From Bacillus pseudomycoides (GTDB lineage: Bacteria; Bacillota; Bacilli; Bacillales; Bacillaceae_G): DNA of 64,000 nucleotides. Under the pieces are notes generated by a model. It was not told the origin of the DNA and did not search any database. It was given only the letters and a program-made list of their open reading frames with translations. Numbering within the stretch: position 1 is the first letter of the stretch; every line of letters starts with the position of its first letter. The position numbers and the translations under genes are program-made. Shown here one piece after another: positions 7,834-16,867 of the stretch. The DNA is taken from positions 930,001-994,000 of the forward strand of contig NZ_CP064266.1 in assembly GCF_022811845.1 (NCBI RefSeq). Reading direction: 5' to 3'.

Positions 7834-9372
7834 CTAATGACTAATATTAGCACTTGGGTATAATGTCGTTCCTCCAATTGAAACTTTTATTTCATTTGTT
7901 AATGGAACATTTTGTTCATTAATAATTGTTCTCCACCATTCCCATGCAAGACCTGTACATTCTCTTGCTACGACTTTTACATTTTTTGAATTCGGCGGAA
8001 GTGGTATGACTGTATTGAAATGAGCAGTTCTGTCTCTGCCGTTTCCTTCCCAAGTTTTATGGGTTAGTACTTCTTTTCCATTTTTATCATATGAGACTTC
8101 ATCCCAAGATACATCAAATTGAGCAACATATCCTCCAGTATGATCAAGCGTCATTTTAGCACTAGAATATTCTGTAGTTGTAGTCTCAATATAATCTGTA
8201 TTGTTATGAACAGCAGCAGTTGCGTTATCTTTTAAGAAAGTGCTTGTATATGAAATTGGGTATGCTGGATTTTTAGAACTTAATTCTGCATTATCTTTAA
8301 TGATATTTCGGATTTCATTAAAATCTTTTGTAACAACCTTGTTATGCTCTTTCGCATCGCCGCCTAATACTACAGCGGTAAAGGTACTGTCTTCAAAAAT
8401 ATCTTTGTACTGTCCACTCGCTTCAACGCCTTGACCCTTAATTAAGGCTTTAAAAGCAGCTTGTACATCTTTGCTCTTAGATGATGTTTCTAATTTCACA
8501 TAAACTGTTCTACCATAAGCTACATTTGACACCATAACAGGCGGAGCCGCCTTACTTACCCCTTTACGAGTTAACTCGTCAAACGTAACACTATTATCAA
8601 AAAGATCTGACGGATTGTTAGGTAGTTCTGCACTTACGGTATAAAAGATTTGTTTATATGCCGCAACCATCACTTTTTTCTCTCCATCTGCAATCGCTTT
8701 AAAATCAATGTTCAGTGCATTGTCAAGATATTTAGCGTTAACATTAAGAGCACTCGCTATTTGAGATTTACTATACACCATAGATTCTGTATACTGCATT
8801 CTTGCAGGTAACGTATGTGTTTTTGAATACTTTTCATTCCAAGTAGATACTAATTCATCTACTGCTCCAGACACCTTACCATATGTAGGATTTTGGACAG
8901 TAATTGTATTGTCTTTTCTCATGCCAGGTAAGTCTATACTAATATTCAAAGGTTTTCTCTTAGCTACTAACAAACTAGGTTGATTATCCGCAAAAGCTTT
9001 ATTTGCAAGTTGTACTGCTCCTGGATAAGTACGATTAGCCACAGAATCAATAATTGAAATATCCACTGGTGAAGTTGTAAGTGATTTTTTCTCGCGTTCA
9101 ACTACTACAAATTTACCATTTGAATTTGTACTTTCTTTCGGAACAAAACTCTCTACTTTATCACCATTTACTGCTAAAACCTCTTGATTATTATACTTAA
9201 GATTTGCTATGCCAGTATCAATGCCACTTGCATTTTTTGTTGCATCAGCTGAATTACCTGTTTTTGTTTCCGCGAAGGAAATAGATGAATAACTAATAGT
9301 GCATAAACTAACTAATAAACATGTTAGGAATTTTATTCCTTTGGTATTTTTCGTAATTTTCAAAAAATTCAA
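7834..9372 (-). CDS. alo: Cholesterol-dependent cytolysin (cereolysin O / anthrolysin O)
   Basis: 512 aa pore-forming toxin of the thiol-activated family, exported by Sec (signal peptide about residues 1-34 ending SISFA). The diagnostic undecapeptide ECTGLAWEWWR is at residues 471-481, and the cholesterol-recognition Thr-Leu pair is at about 503-504 in GGTTLYP. Full length for the family, and the essential Cys472 is present. It binds membrane cholesterol and assembles large ring pores in host membranes. In this group the gene is commonly under PlcR control. No good PlcR box was found within the first 100 bp upstream, and a composite repeat begins there. Confidence 0.97.
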   Translation of the reverse strand: MNFLKITKNTKGIKFLTCLLVSLCTISYSSISFAETKTGNSADATKNASGIDTGIANLKYNNQEVLAVNGDKVESFVPKESTNSNGKFVVVEREKKSLTTSPVDISIIDSVANRTYPGAVQLANKAFADNQPSLLVAKRKPLNISIDLPGMRKDNTITVQNPTYGKVSGAVDELVSTWNEKYSKTHTLPARMQYTESMVYSKSQIASALNVNAKYLDNALNIDFKAIADGEKKVMVAAYKQIFYTVSAELPNNPSDLFDNSVTFDELTRKGVSKAAPPVMVSNVAYGRTVYVKLETSSKSKDVQAAFKALIKGQGVEASGQYKDIFEDSTFTAVVLGGDAKEHNKVVTKDFNEIRNIIKDNAELSSKNPAYPISYTSTFLKDNATAAVHNNTDYIETTTTEYSSAKMTLDHTGGYVAQFDVSWDEVSYDKNGKEVLTHKTWEGNGRDRTAHFNTVIPLPPNSKNVKVVARECTGLAWEWWRTIINEQNVPLTNEIKVSIGGTTLYPSANISH

Positions 9373-9479
9373 CCCCTTTCTTAAAAATATTATATCATAA
9401 AATTTTAATTTTTGTATATTGATAAAATTTTTTCATTTACTCAAATTAGATAGTTTTTCAGCTACTTTCATGCACCCGG

Positions 9480-9840
9480 TCCTTTTTTGCTTCTTGACAT
9501 CTTTATGCCTATGCCATCATTGGGGGGCTTTATCGCCCAATCGAGCACATGCCAGCAGTTATCCCCGACCTACCTTCTTTGCTTCTCTCTCAATCTTGAG
9601 ATGAGGGTATTACTGTCCACGAATAGCGAGATATAAAATACGTGTCCGAGCGTCCTAACAAAGTAAATATCGTATGAAAAGCCAACATCGTCGCAAGGTC
9701 TTTATCCCGCATTAACTGGCAGTAAAGGCTGGATAAAAGCGGGGAAGAAAACTCCCGTAAAAGCCCAATTGAACGGGCTTTCCATCAGTGAGAAAAGCAT
9801 CACTGATGGAAGTTTCACTTTATATCATGTCAAAGCACCG
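9480..9840. repeat. Composite of two inverted dispersed repeats (family R3)
   Basis: The left part (about 9515-9640) includes CTTTGCTTC, TTGAGATG, GGTATTACTGTCCACGAATAG and matches the repeat at 20761-20910. The right part (about 9690-9835) reads the other way: its reverse complement starts ATAAAGTGAAACTT and contains CAATTGGGCTTTTAC, matching the opposite end of the same repeat. Between the cytolysin start and sufB there is no credible gene, so this roughly 360 bp is repeat DNA probably able to fold into extended RNA structure. Confidence 0.65.
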
Positions 9841-9906
9841 TTATTTCAAGAATAACTCCGATATTATCGGGAGAAACGCTTGATATATTTACTTCCAATA
9901 AAAAAA

Positions 9907-9927
9907 GCGCCCTGCTTGGCAGGGCGC
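9907..9927 (-). terminator. Terminator of suf operon
   Basis: GCGCCCTGC-ttg-GCAGGGCGC followed by T7 on the minus strand, just beyond the sufB stop. Confidence 0.9.
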
Positions 9928-9941
9928 CTCCACTTTAAATA

Positions 9942-11339
9942 TTAACCAATAGAACCTTCCATCTCAAACTTAATTAGACGGTTCATTTCAACTGCGTATT
10001 CCATTGGAAGTTCGCGAGTGAATGGCTCGATGAAGCCCATTACGATCATTTCTGTTGCTTCTTGCTCAGAAATACCGCGGCTCATTAGGTAGAATAATTG
10101 TTCTTCTGATACTTTTGATACTTTCGCTTCATGCTCAAGTGAAACGTGATCATTTTTGATTTCATTGTAAGGGATTGTATCAGATGTAGATTGGTTATCC
10201 ATGATTAATGTGTCACATTCGATGTTAGAGCGAGAGTTTGTCGCTTTTGGTCCGAATTGTACGATACCACGATACGTTACTTTACCACCATGTTTTGCAA
10301 TCGATTTAGAAACGATTGTTGAAGATGTGTTTGGTGCTAAGTGAATCATTTTCGCACCAGCATCTTGGTGTTGGCCTTTACCAGCAATCGCGATAGATAA
10401 TGTTAAACCACGAGCGCCTTCGCCTTTTAAGATAACTGCTGGGTATTTCATCGTTAATTTAGATCCGATGTTACCATCAATCCATTCCATCGTTGCGTTT
10501 TCTTCACAAACCGCACGTTTTGTAACTAGGTTATATACGTTGTTCGCCCAGTTTTGGATTGTTGTGTAACGGCAATATGCATCTTTCTTAATGATGATTT
10601 CTACTACCGCACTGTGCAGTGAGTTTGTTGTGTAAACAGGTGCTGTACAACCTTCTACGTAGTGTACGTGTGCGCCTTCGTCTACGATAATAAGCGTACG
10701 CTCGAATTGTCCCATATTCTCAGAGTTAATACGGAAATACGCTTGAAGTGGCGTATCAACCTTTACGCCTTTTGGAACATAGATAAATGATCCACCAGAC
10801 CAAACTGCAGAGTTTAGTGCAGAGAATTTGTTGTCAGTTGGTGGGATTACTTTTCCGAAATGCTCACGGAAAATATCTTCGTTCTCTTTTAATGCGCTAT
10901 CTGTATCTTTGAAGACAATTCCTAGAGCTTCTAGGTCTTCTTTCATGTTGTGGTATACAACTTCAGATTCGTACTGTGCAGATACACCAGCTAAATATTT
11001 TTGCTCAGCTTCTGGAATACCTAATTTATCAAATGTCGCTTTAATTTCATCAGGTACTTCATCCCAAGACTTCTCAGATTTCTCAGATGGCTTTACGTAG
11101 TACGTAATTTCATCGAAATCTAAGTCGTTTAAGTCGCCGCCCCATTGTGGCATTGGCATTTCGTAGAACTTATCCAGTGATTTTAAACGGAAGTCTAACA
11201 TCCACTGTGGTTCTTCTTTCATACGTGAAATCTCTTCAACGATTTCTTTTGTTAAACCGCGTCCAGCACGGAAAATCGAAACGTCTTTATCCTTGAAACC
11301 ATATTTATAATCGCCGATATCTGGCAGTTGCTTCGCCAT
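9942..11339 (-). CDS. sufB: Fe-S cluster scaffold subunit SufB
   Basis: 465 aa, last gene of sufCDSUB. Works with SufC and SufD as the SufBCD scaffold on which Fe-S clusters are built in the cytoplasm. The beta-helix core carries IECDTLIMDNQSTSDTIPYNEIKNDHVSLEHEAKVSKVSEEQLFYLMSRG (quoted motif spans about residues 380-430), with the conserved Cys and the C-terminal Glu/His region. Full family length. About 50 bp separate it from sufU. Confidence 0.97.
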   Translation of the reverse strand: MAKQLPDIGDYKYGFKDKDVSIFRAGRGLTKEIVEEISRMKEEPQWMLDFRLKSLDKFYEMPMPQWGGDLNDLDFDEITYYVKPSEKSEKSWDEVPDEIKATFDKLGIPEAEQKYLAGVSAQYESEVVYHNMKEDLEALGIVFKDTDSALKENEDIFREHFGKVIPPTDNKFSALNSAVWSGGSFIYVPKGVKVDTPLQAYFRINSENMGQFERTLIIVDEGAHVHYVEGCTAPVYTTNSLHSAVVEIIIKKDAYCRYTTIQNWANNVYNLVTKRAVCEENATMEWIDGNIGSKLTMKYPAVILKGEGARGLTLSIAIAGKGQHQDAGAKMIHLAPNTSSTIVSKSIAKHGGKVTYRGIVQFGPKATNSRSNIECDTLIMDNQSTSDTIPYNEIKNDHVSLEHEAKVSKVSEEQLFYLMSRGISEQEATEMIVMGFIEPFTRELPMEYAVEMNRLIKFEMEGSIG

Positions 11340-11387
11340 GTTGGTATGTCCCTCCTTAGATAACCTCGTTTTTAGGAACCCTTCACA

Positions 11388-11819
11388 TTACTTATCTTCG
11401 TTTAAGCCTTTTTCTAACGCTTTCCAAGCTAATGTTGCACATTTAATACGCGCTGGAAACTTGCATACGCCTTGTAATGCTTCAATATCCCCTAAATCTA
11501 CGCTGTCATCATACTCTTTTCCTAGCATCATATCAGAGAAAATTTTAGAAAGCTGAAGTGCTTCTTCAATTTTCTTTCCTTTTACTGCTTGCGTCATCAT
11601 CGAAGCTGAAGACATGGAGATAGAACAACCTTCCCCCTCAAACTTCGCTTCTTGCACAATACCATCCTCTACTTTCATCGTAAGTTGAATACGATCGCCG
11701 CAAGTTGGATTGTTCAAGTTAACGGTAACACTATCTTCTAACACGCCATGGTTACGAGGATTTTTATAATGATCCATAATAACTTGACGATATAACGTAT
11801 CTAAATTATTAAATGACAT
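11388..11819 (-). CDS. sufU: SufU, zinc-dependent sulfurtransferase
   Basis: 143 aa. In Gram-positive bacteria SufU takes persulfide from SufS and passes it to SufBCD. Zinc ligands are visible: C40 and D42 (PTCGD), C65 (GEGCS) and C127 (RIKCATLAW); C119 is an additional cysteine. It has the insertion typical of SufU compared with IscU. It overlaps the end of sufS by 11 bp, showing translational coupling. Confidence 0.96.
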   Translation of the reverse strand: MSFNNLDTLYRQVIMDHYKNPRNHGVLEDSVTVNLNNPTCGDRIQLTMKVEDGIVQEAKFEGEGCSISMSSASMMTQAVKGKKIEEALQLSKIFSDMMLGKEYDDSVDLGDIEALQGVCKFPARIKCATLAWKALEKGLNEDK

Positions 11820-13029
11820 TTGTGAAATACTCCTTTGTTTTCGTTAGCGCTTCAACAAATGTATCGATTTCTTCTTTTGTATTATATAAATAGAAGCTTG
11901 CACGTGCTGTAGAAGAAGCTTTTAGCCACTTCATAAGCGGTTGTGCACAGTGGTGTCCTGCGCGAACTGCAATGCCTTCTACATCTAATACCGTTGCTAC
12001 ATCATGCGGATGTACTTCATCAATATTAAATGTAACAAGGCCAGCGCGATGCTTTGGTCCATAAATTGTTACGCCATCTACTTCTGATAGTCTTTCTAAA
12101 GCGTACTGTGCTAATTCATGTTCATGCTTTTCAATATTATCAAGACCGATTTCTTCTAGGAAATCAATGGCCGCTCCAAGTCCAATCGCGTTACCGATAA
12201 TCGGTGTACCCGCTTCAAACTTCCACGGAAGCTCTTTCCACGTAGAATCTTGCAAGCCTACGAAATCAATCATTTCACCACCAAATTCAATTGGCTCCAT
12301 ATTGTTTAGCAATTCCTTCTTACCATATAATACGCCGATACCTGTAGGCCCGCACATTTTATGAGCGGATAATGCGTAGAAATCACAGTTTAAATCTTTT
12401 ACATCCACTTTCATATGAGGTGTACTTTGTGCACCATCAACAACCATAATTGCACCGTGTTGATGAGCAATTTCTGCAATTTCCTTTACAGGGTTAATCG
12501 TTCCAAGTACGTTAGACACATACATGATAGAAACGATTTTTGTAGACGGTGTAATTGTTTGACGAGCAGCTTCAATAGAGATTGTTCCGTCAGGCTGAAG
12601 CGGAAGGTATTTTAAAGTTGCGCCTGTTTTCTTCGCAACTTGTTGCCACGGAATGATGTTACTATGGTGCTCCATGTAAGAGATGACAATCTCATCGCCT
12701 TCTTTTACATTTTCCAGGCCATAGCTCGCTGCTACTGTATTTAATGCAGTTGTTGTTCCGCGCGTGAAAATAATTTCTTCCATTGATTTCGCGTTAATAA
12801 ACTTGCGAACTTTCTCACGTGCACCTTCATACGCATCGGTAGCTTTCGTACCGAGCGTATGAACACCGCGATGCACGTTAGAATTATATTCTTTATAGTA
12901 ACGTTCTAACGTTTCAATGACTTGAATTGGTTTTTGAGAAGTTGCTGCACTATCGAAATAAACAAGTTGTTTGCCGTTCACTTTTTGATCAAGAATTGGA
13001 AACTGTTTGCGTATTTCATGAATATCCAT
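11809..13029 (-). CDS. sufS: Cysteine desulfurase SufS
   Basis: 406 aa group II PLP cysteine desulfurase; converts L-cysteine to alanine and enzyme persulfide. PLP lysine K224 in SAHKMCGPTG, H123 stacking on PLP, and catalytic C361 in RAGHHCAQP. Its start overlaps the sufD stop by 1 bp. Supplies sulfur through SufU. Confidence 0.97.
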   Translation of the reverse strand: MDIHEIRKQFPILDQKVNGKQLVYFDSAATSQKPIQVIETLERYYKEYNSNVHRGVHTLGTKATDAYEGAREKVRKFINAKSMEEIIFTRGTTTALNTVAASYGLENVKEGDEIVISYMEHHSNIIPWQQVAKKTGATLKYLPLQPDGTISIEAARQTITPSTKIVSIMYVSNVLGTINPVKEIAEIAHQHGAIMVVDGAQSTPHMKVDVKDLNCDFYALSAHKMCGPTGIGVLYGKKELLNNMEPIEFGGEMIDFVGLQDSTWKELPWKFEAGTPIIGNAIGLGAAIDFLEEIGLDNIEKHEHELAQYALERLSEVDGVTIYGPKHRAGLVTFNIDEVHPHDVATVLDVEGIAVRAGHHCAQPLMKWLKASSTARASFYLYNTKEEIDTFVEALTKTKEYFTNVI

Positions 13030-14321
13030 TAGCGAACTTTCCTTTCAATTACCTCAACAAGCTGTGCTTTTACTCCTTCAATTGGAAGCTCATTTACTAC
13101 AGGTGCTAAGAATCCATGGATGACTAAACGTTCTGCTTCTTTCTTCGGAATACCACGGCTCATTAAGTAGTATAGTTGTACTGGATCTACGCGACCTACA
13201 GAAGCTGCGTGACCTGCCATTACATCATCTTCGTCAATTAAAAGAATTGGGTTTGCATCACCGCGTGCTTTTTCATTTAACATAAGAACGCGAGAAGATT
13301 GTTGTGCATTTGATTTAGATGCACCGTGTTCAATCTTACCAATTCCGTTAAAGATAGATGTTGCACTATCTGTTTGTACACCGTGTTTTAAAATGAAACC
13401 TTCAGAGTGTTTACCGAAGTGAACAACTTTAGTTGTAAAGTTTTGTGTTTGGTTACCACGGCCAATTGTTACTGTTTTTGTATCAGCAAATGATCCGTCG
13501 CCAATTAAGTTCGTTACGTTCTCTGAAATTGTATTTCCGTCATTCATAAGACCTAATGCCCACTCAATACGACCATCACGTCCTACAACGCCGCGGCGGT
13601 TTACGTAAGATGTTACATCTTTCGCTAATAGATCAACTGCACCGAATTTCACTTGTGCACCTTGTTCTACGATTACTTCTGCCACGATATTTGCAATACC
13701 TGTAACAGTTTCATTTGCTACATAGTTTTCTACGTATGTTGCAGAACTGTTAGCATCAGCCACAAATAATACGTGGTTATATACGTTTGCTTCTTCGCCG
13801 TCTACTAAGAATACAGCTTGAAGTGGTGTTTCAAGAACAACGTTTTTCGGAACATATACAAATGCGCCGCCGTTGATTAATGCTGCATGAAGTGCTGTTA
13901 AGCGATGTTCATCCACTTTCACGCCATCTTTCATTAAGTACTTTTGTACTAGTTCAGCATGCTCAGTTGCAGCTGTTACGATATCTGTGAAAATAACACC
14001 TTTTTCTTTTGCTTCATCCGCTAAAGAAACGAATGCAGTTGTACCAGTACGTTGCACTAGTACGCTGTTATTTTCATCGATTAAATTTTTCACTGCTTCT
14101 GGAAGTTCTGCTAAAGAACTTACAGGCTCTTGCTTAGCAGTGTGGCCTTTTCCGATAAAGTCCCATTTATCAATTTTTGTTTTATCAGGCGTTGGCATTG
14201 GAAGTTCAGTTGCTTGTGCAAGAGCTTGTAAGCGGAACTCAGTCAACCAAGCAGCTTCGTTTACTTCGCTTGCGCGCTGACGGATTGTTTCTTGATCGAA
14301 AGGTAATGTACCGATTGTCAT
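13029..14321 (-). CDS. sufD: Fe-S cluster assembly protein SufD
   Basis: 430 aa, paralogue of SufB and its partner in the SufBC2D scaffold. The C-terminal core (LMLNEKARGDANPILLIDEDD, then GRVDPVQLYYLMSRGIPKKEAERLVIHGFL) is typical. RBS GAGAGGAG before the ATG at 14321. Second gene of the operon, 15 bp after sufC. Confidence 0.96.
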   Translation of the reverse strand: MTIGTLPFDQETIRQRASEVNEAAWLTEFRLQALAQATELPMPTPDKTKIDKWDFIGKGHTAKQEPVSSLAELPEAVKNLIDENNSVLVQRTGTTAFVSLADEAKEKGVIFTDIVTAATEHAELVQKYLMKDGVKVDEHRLTALHAALINGGAFVYVPKNVVLETPLQAVFLVDGEEANVYNHVLFVADANSSATYVENYVANETVTGIANIVAEVIVEQGAQVKFGAVDLLAKDVTSYVNRRGVVGRDGRIEWALGLMNDGNTISENVTNLIGDGSFADTKTVTIGRGNQTQNFTTKVVHFGKHSEGFILKHGVQTDSATSIFNGIGKIEHGASKSNAQQSSRVLMLNEKARGDANPILLIDEDDVMAGHAASVGRVDPVQLYYLMSRGIPKKEAERLVIHGFLAPVVNELPIEGVKAQLVEVIERKVR

Positions 14322-14336
14322 GTTTATGCTCCTCTC

Positions 14337-15122
14337 TTACGCTTCTTGCTCTGCTGTTTCGTCTTCAATACCTAATTCTTTTTTAATCCAGTCGTAACCT
14401 TCAGCTTCTAGGCGTTGTGCAAGCTCAGGGCCACCAGATTTAACAATGCGACCGTTCATCATAACGTGAACGAAGTCTGGAGTGATGTAGTTTAATAAAC
14501 GTTGGTAATGCGTAATCATTAGGCAACCGAACTCTTCGCCGCGCATTTCGTTAATACCTTTAGATACAACTTTTAACGCATCAATATCAAGACCTGAGTC
14601 GATTTCATCTAAGATTGCAATTTTTGGCTCAATCATCATTAATTGAAGAATTTCGTTACGTTTTTTCTCACCGCCAGAGAAACCTTCGTTTAAGTAACGT
14701 TGTGCCATTTCTGGATCCATTTCTAGGAATTCCATGTTTTTATCTAATGTACGGATAAATTTCATAAGAGAAATTTCATCGCCTTCCTCGCGTCGTGCAT
14801 TAATTGCAGAACGTAAGAAGTCAGCGTTTGTTACTCCGCTAATTTCACTTGGATATTGCATTGCTAGGAATAGACCCGCTTGTGCGCGCTCATCTACTTC
14901 CATTTCTAATACATCTTCACCGTCGATGATGATGCTTCCTTCTGTTACTTCATATTTTGGGTGACCCATAATTGCAGAAGATAAAGTTGATTTACCTGTT
15001 CCGTTAGGTCCCATAATTGCGTGGATTTCTCCACCTTTCACTTCAAGGTTTACACCTTTTAAAATTTCTTTACCATCGATTGATACATGTAAGTCTTTAA
15101 CCGTTAATGTAGAACCAGCCAT
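14337..15122 (-). CDS. sufC: Fe-S assembly ATPase SufC
   Basis: 261 aa ABC-type ATPase without a membrane partner. Walker A GPNGTGKST at residues 38-46, signature FSGGEKKRNE, Walker B IAILDEIDSGLD. Drives conformational change of SufBCD. First gene of the operon; GGAGGTATTGAG precedes ATG. Confidence 0.97.
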   Translation of the reverse strand: MAGSTLTVKDLHVSIDGKEILKGVNLEVKGGEIHAIMGPNGTGKSTLSSAIMGHPKYEVTEGSIIIDGEDVLEMEVDERAQAGLFLAMQYPSEISGVTNADFLRSAINARREEGDEISLMKFIRTLDKNMEFLEMDPEMAQRYLNEGFSGGEKKRNEILQLMMIEPKIAILDEIDSGLDIDALKVVSKGINEMRGEEFGCLMITHYQRLLNYITPDFVHVMMNGRIVKSGGPELAQRLEAEGYDWIKKELGIEDETAEQEA

Positions 15123-15177
15123 CTCAATACCTCCATTAATCCTCTATATACATTTTAAAAATTCCTAAAACATTCAC

Positions 15178-15225
15178 ATTCTCATTTTATTCTCATTCTA
15201 ATTTTATATCAAATAAAATGATATC
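15178..15225. promoter_or_regulatory. suf upstream region with ATTCTCA repeats
   Basis: Upstream of sufC the plus strand shows ATTCTCATTTTATTCTCATT (direct repeat of ATTCTCATT, 11-bp period), then ATATCA-n7-TGATAT at 15207-15225. These look like operator elements, but I cannot name the regulator; TGAGAAT is a permitted Fur half-site, though here in direct, not inverted, orientation. Confidence 0.35.
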
Positions 15226-15323
15226 GCAAACACTGAGAAAATGTAACAATTTTTTCACAAATGGATATAAGTATTTCCCTCACATCCTCCTATGATACAC
15301 CTTTCTTCTTATTTATATAAAGA

Positions 15324-15356
15324 AAAAAGGGCTGGAAATTTCCTAGCCCTTTTTTC
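15324..15356 (-). terminator. Terminator of metNIQ operon
   Basis: AAAAAAGGGCT / AGCCCTTTTTT stem-loop just after the metQ stop. Confidence 0.85.
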
Positions 15357-15362
15357 AAATAA

Positions 15363-16169
15363 CTATTCTTTTACAGGAACAACTGCCCCTTTATATTCTT
15401 TATTAATAAAATCTTGAATCTCTTTAGAATGTAATACTTCTACAAGTGCTTTAATCTCTTTTTTATCTTTATCGCCTTTCCGAACTGCGACAACGTTTAC
15501 GTATGGAGAATCAGTCGCTTCGATTGCAATTGCGTCTTTCGCTGGGTCTAATTTTGCATCAATTGCATAGTTTGAGTTAATTAAAACCGCATCGCCTTCC
15601 TTGTTGTTATACACTTGTGGCAATAAACCCGGCTCAATATCTGTTTTAAATTTCAAGTTTTTCGGATTTTCTGCAATATCTTTTGGTGTTGCTTTTACTG
15701 GATCTACACCGTCTTTAATTTTTAATACTCCTTCTTTTTGCAAGATTGCTAAACCACGTCCATGATCAGCAACAGAGTTACTCATAATAATTGTCGCTCC
15801 ATCTGGAAGCTCTTTTAAGCTTTTATATTTTTGGGAATATACACCAATTGGTTCTAAATGTATTTTACCCGCTACTTCAAATTCATAACCTTTGTCTTTC
15901 ATTTCTTTCTCTAAGTATGGAATATGTTGGAAATAATTTGCATCTAAGTCTTTATCCTCTAATGATTTATTCGGCAGTACATAATCTTGGAATGGTTTAA
16001 TTTCTAATTCTATCCCTTTTTTCTCAAGTAACGGTTTTGCCTTCTCTAAAATCTCAGCGTGCGGTACGTTAGAAGCACCAACAACGAGCTTATCTTCACT
16101 TTTCCCTCCGCAAGCAGCTAACCCAAAAATTGATGTAGTAATAAGTGCTGAAAGTAATAATTTTTTCAT
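15363..16169 (-). CDS. metQ: Methionine ABC transporter substrate-binding lipoprotein MetQ
   Basis: 268 aa NlpA/MetQ family. Lipobox LAAC with acylated C20 after a 19-residue signal. The binding domain has KLVVGASNVPHAEILEKAKPLLEKKG and YFQHIPYLEKE, hallmarks of methionine-binding proteins. Delivers D/L-methionine to MetNI at the outer face of the membrane. Last gene of the SAM-riboswitch operon; corresponds to B. subtilis yusA. Confidence 0.95.
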   Translation of the reverse strand: MKKLLLSALITTSIFGLAACGGKSEDKLVVGASNVPHAEILEKAKPLLEKKGIELEIKPFQDYVLPNKSLEDKDLDANYFQHIPYLEKEMKDKGYEFEVAGKIHLEPIGVYSQKYKSLKELPDGATIIMSNSVADHGRGLAILQKEGVLKIKDGVDPVKATPKDIAENPKNLKFKTDIEPGLLPQVYNNKEGDAVLINSNYAIDAKLDPAKDAIAIEATDSPYVNVVAVRKGDKDKKEIKALVEVLHSKEIQDFINKEYKGAVVPVKE

Positions 16170-16195
16170 GTTGTAAACACCCTTCCCCTTTTTAT

Positions 16196-16867
16196 TTATC
16201 GTTTATCAATTCGAGTTGTAACAAGATCCCCAATAAACTGAATCAAGAAAACAACGAGTAATACGCAAATCGTTGCAACGATTGTCACATCGTTATTCCC
16301 GCGCTGGAACCCTTCTAAATAAGCAAGTGTACCAAGCCCTCCAGCACCAACAACACCAGCCATTGCTGTGTAACCTACAAGTGCAATTGTCGTTACTGTA
16401 ATACCAGAAGCTAGCGCTGGTAATGACTCAGGAATCAATACTTTCCAAATAATCGTACTCGTTTTTGCTCCCATTGCTTTTGAAGCTTCGATAACACCTT
16501 TATCAATCTCACGCAGTGCAATTTCAACCATCCTTGCATAAAATGGTGCCGCCCCAATAATTAAAGCCGGCAGTGCTGCACTTGCTCCAAGAATTGTTCC
16601 AAGAAGAATCTTCGTAAAGGGGATTAACAAAATAATTAAAATGATAAATGGAATGGAACGAAAGATATTTACGAACGCTCCAATCGCTGTATGAATTGCT
16701 TTGTTTTCCCACAAATTATCTTTAGATGTCATAAAGAGTAATAGTCCTAAAATAAGGCCGAAAATAAATGTGGCAAGCGCTGCGATTGCCGTCATATATA
16801 ACGTTTCACCTGTCGCTTCTAGCATTTTACTCCAATCGACGTTCGATAATAACTTATCCATGTGCAA
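16196..16867 (-). CDS. metI: Methionine ABC transporter permease MetI
   Basis: 223 aa BPD-type permease with five membrane segments; EAA loop EASKAMGAKTSTIIWKVLIPESLPAL contacts MetN. It starts 14 bp inside the metN end, implying translational coupling. Corresponds to B. subtilis metP (yusB). Confidence 0.95.
   Translation of the reverse strand: MHMDKLLSNVDWSKMLEATGETLYMTAIAALATFIFGLILGLLLFMTSKDNLWENKAIHTAIGAFVNIFRSIPFIILIILLIPFTKILLGTILGASAALPALIIGAAPFYARMVEIALREIDKGVIEASKAMGAKTSTIIWKVLIPESLPALASGITVTTIALVGYTAMAGVVGAGGLGTLAYLEGFQRGNNDVTIVATICVLLVVFLIQFIGDLVTTRIDKR

Noticed and set aside
9419..9604. Plus-strand 61-codon frame in the alo-sufB gap
   Set aside because: Lies in R3 repeat DNA, no RBS, no protein-like pattern.
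9672..9688. TATGAAAAGCCAACATC as a PlcR box for the cytolysin gene
   Set aside because: Two mismatches at conserved positions and about 300 bp from the start; kept only as a near-miss.
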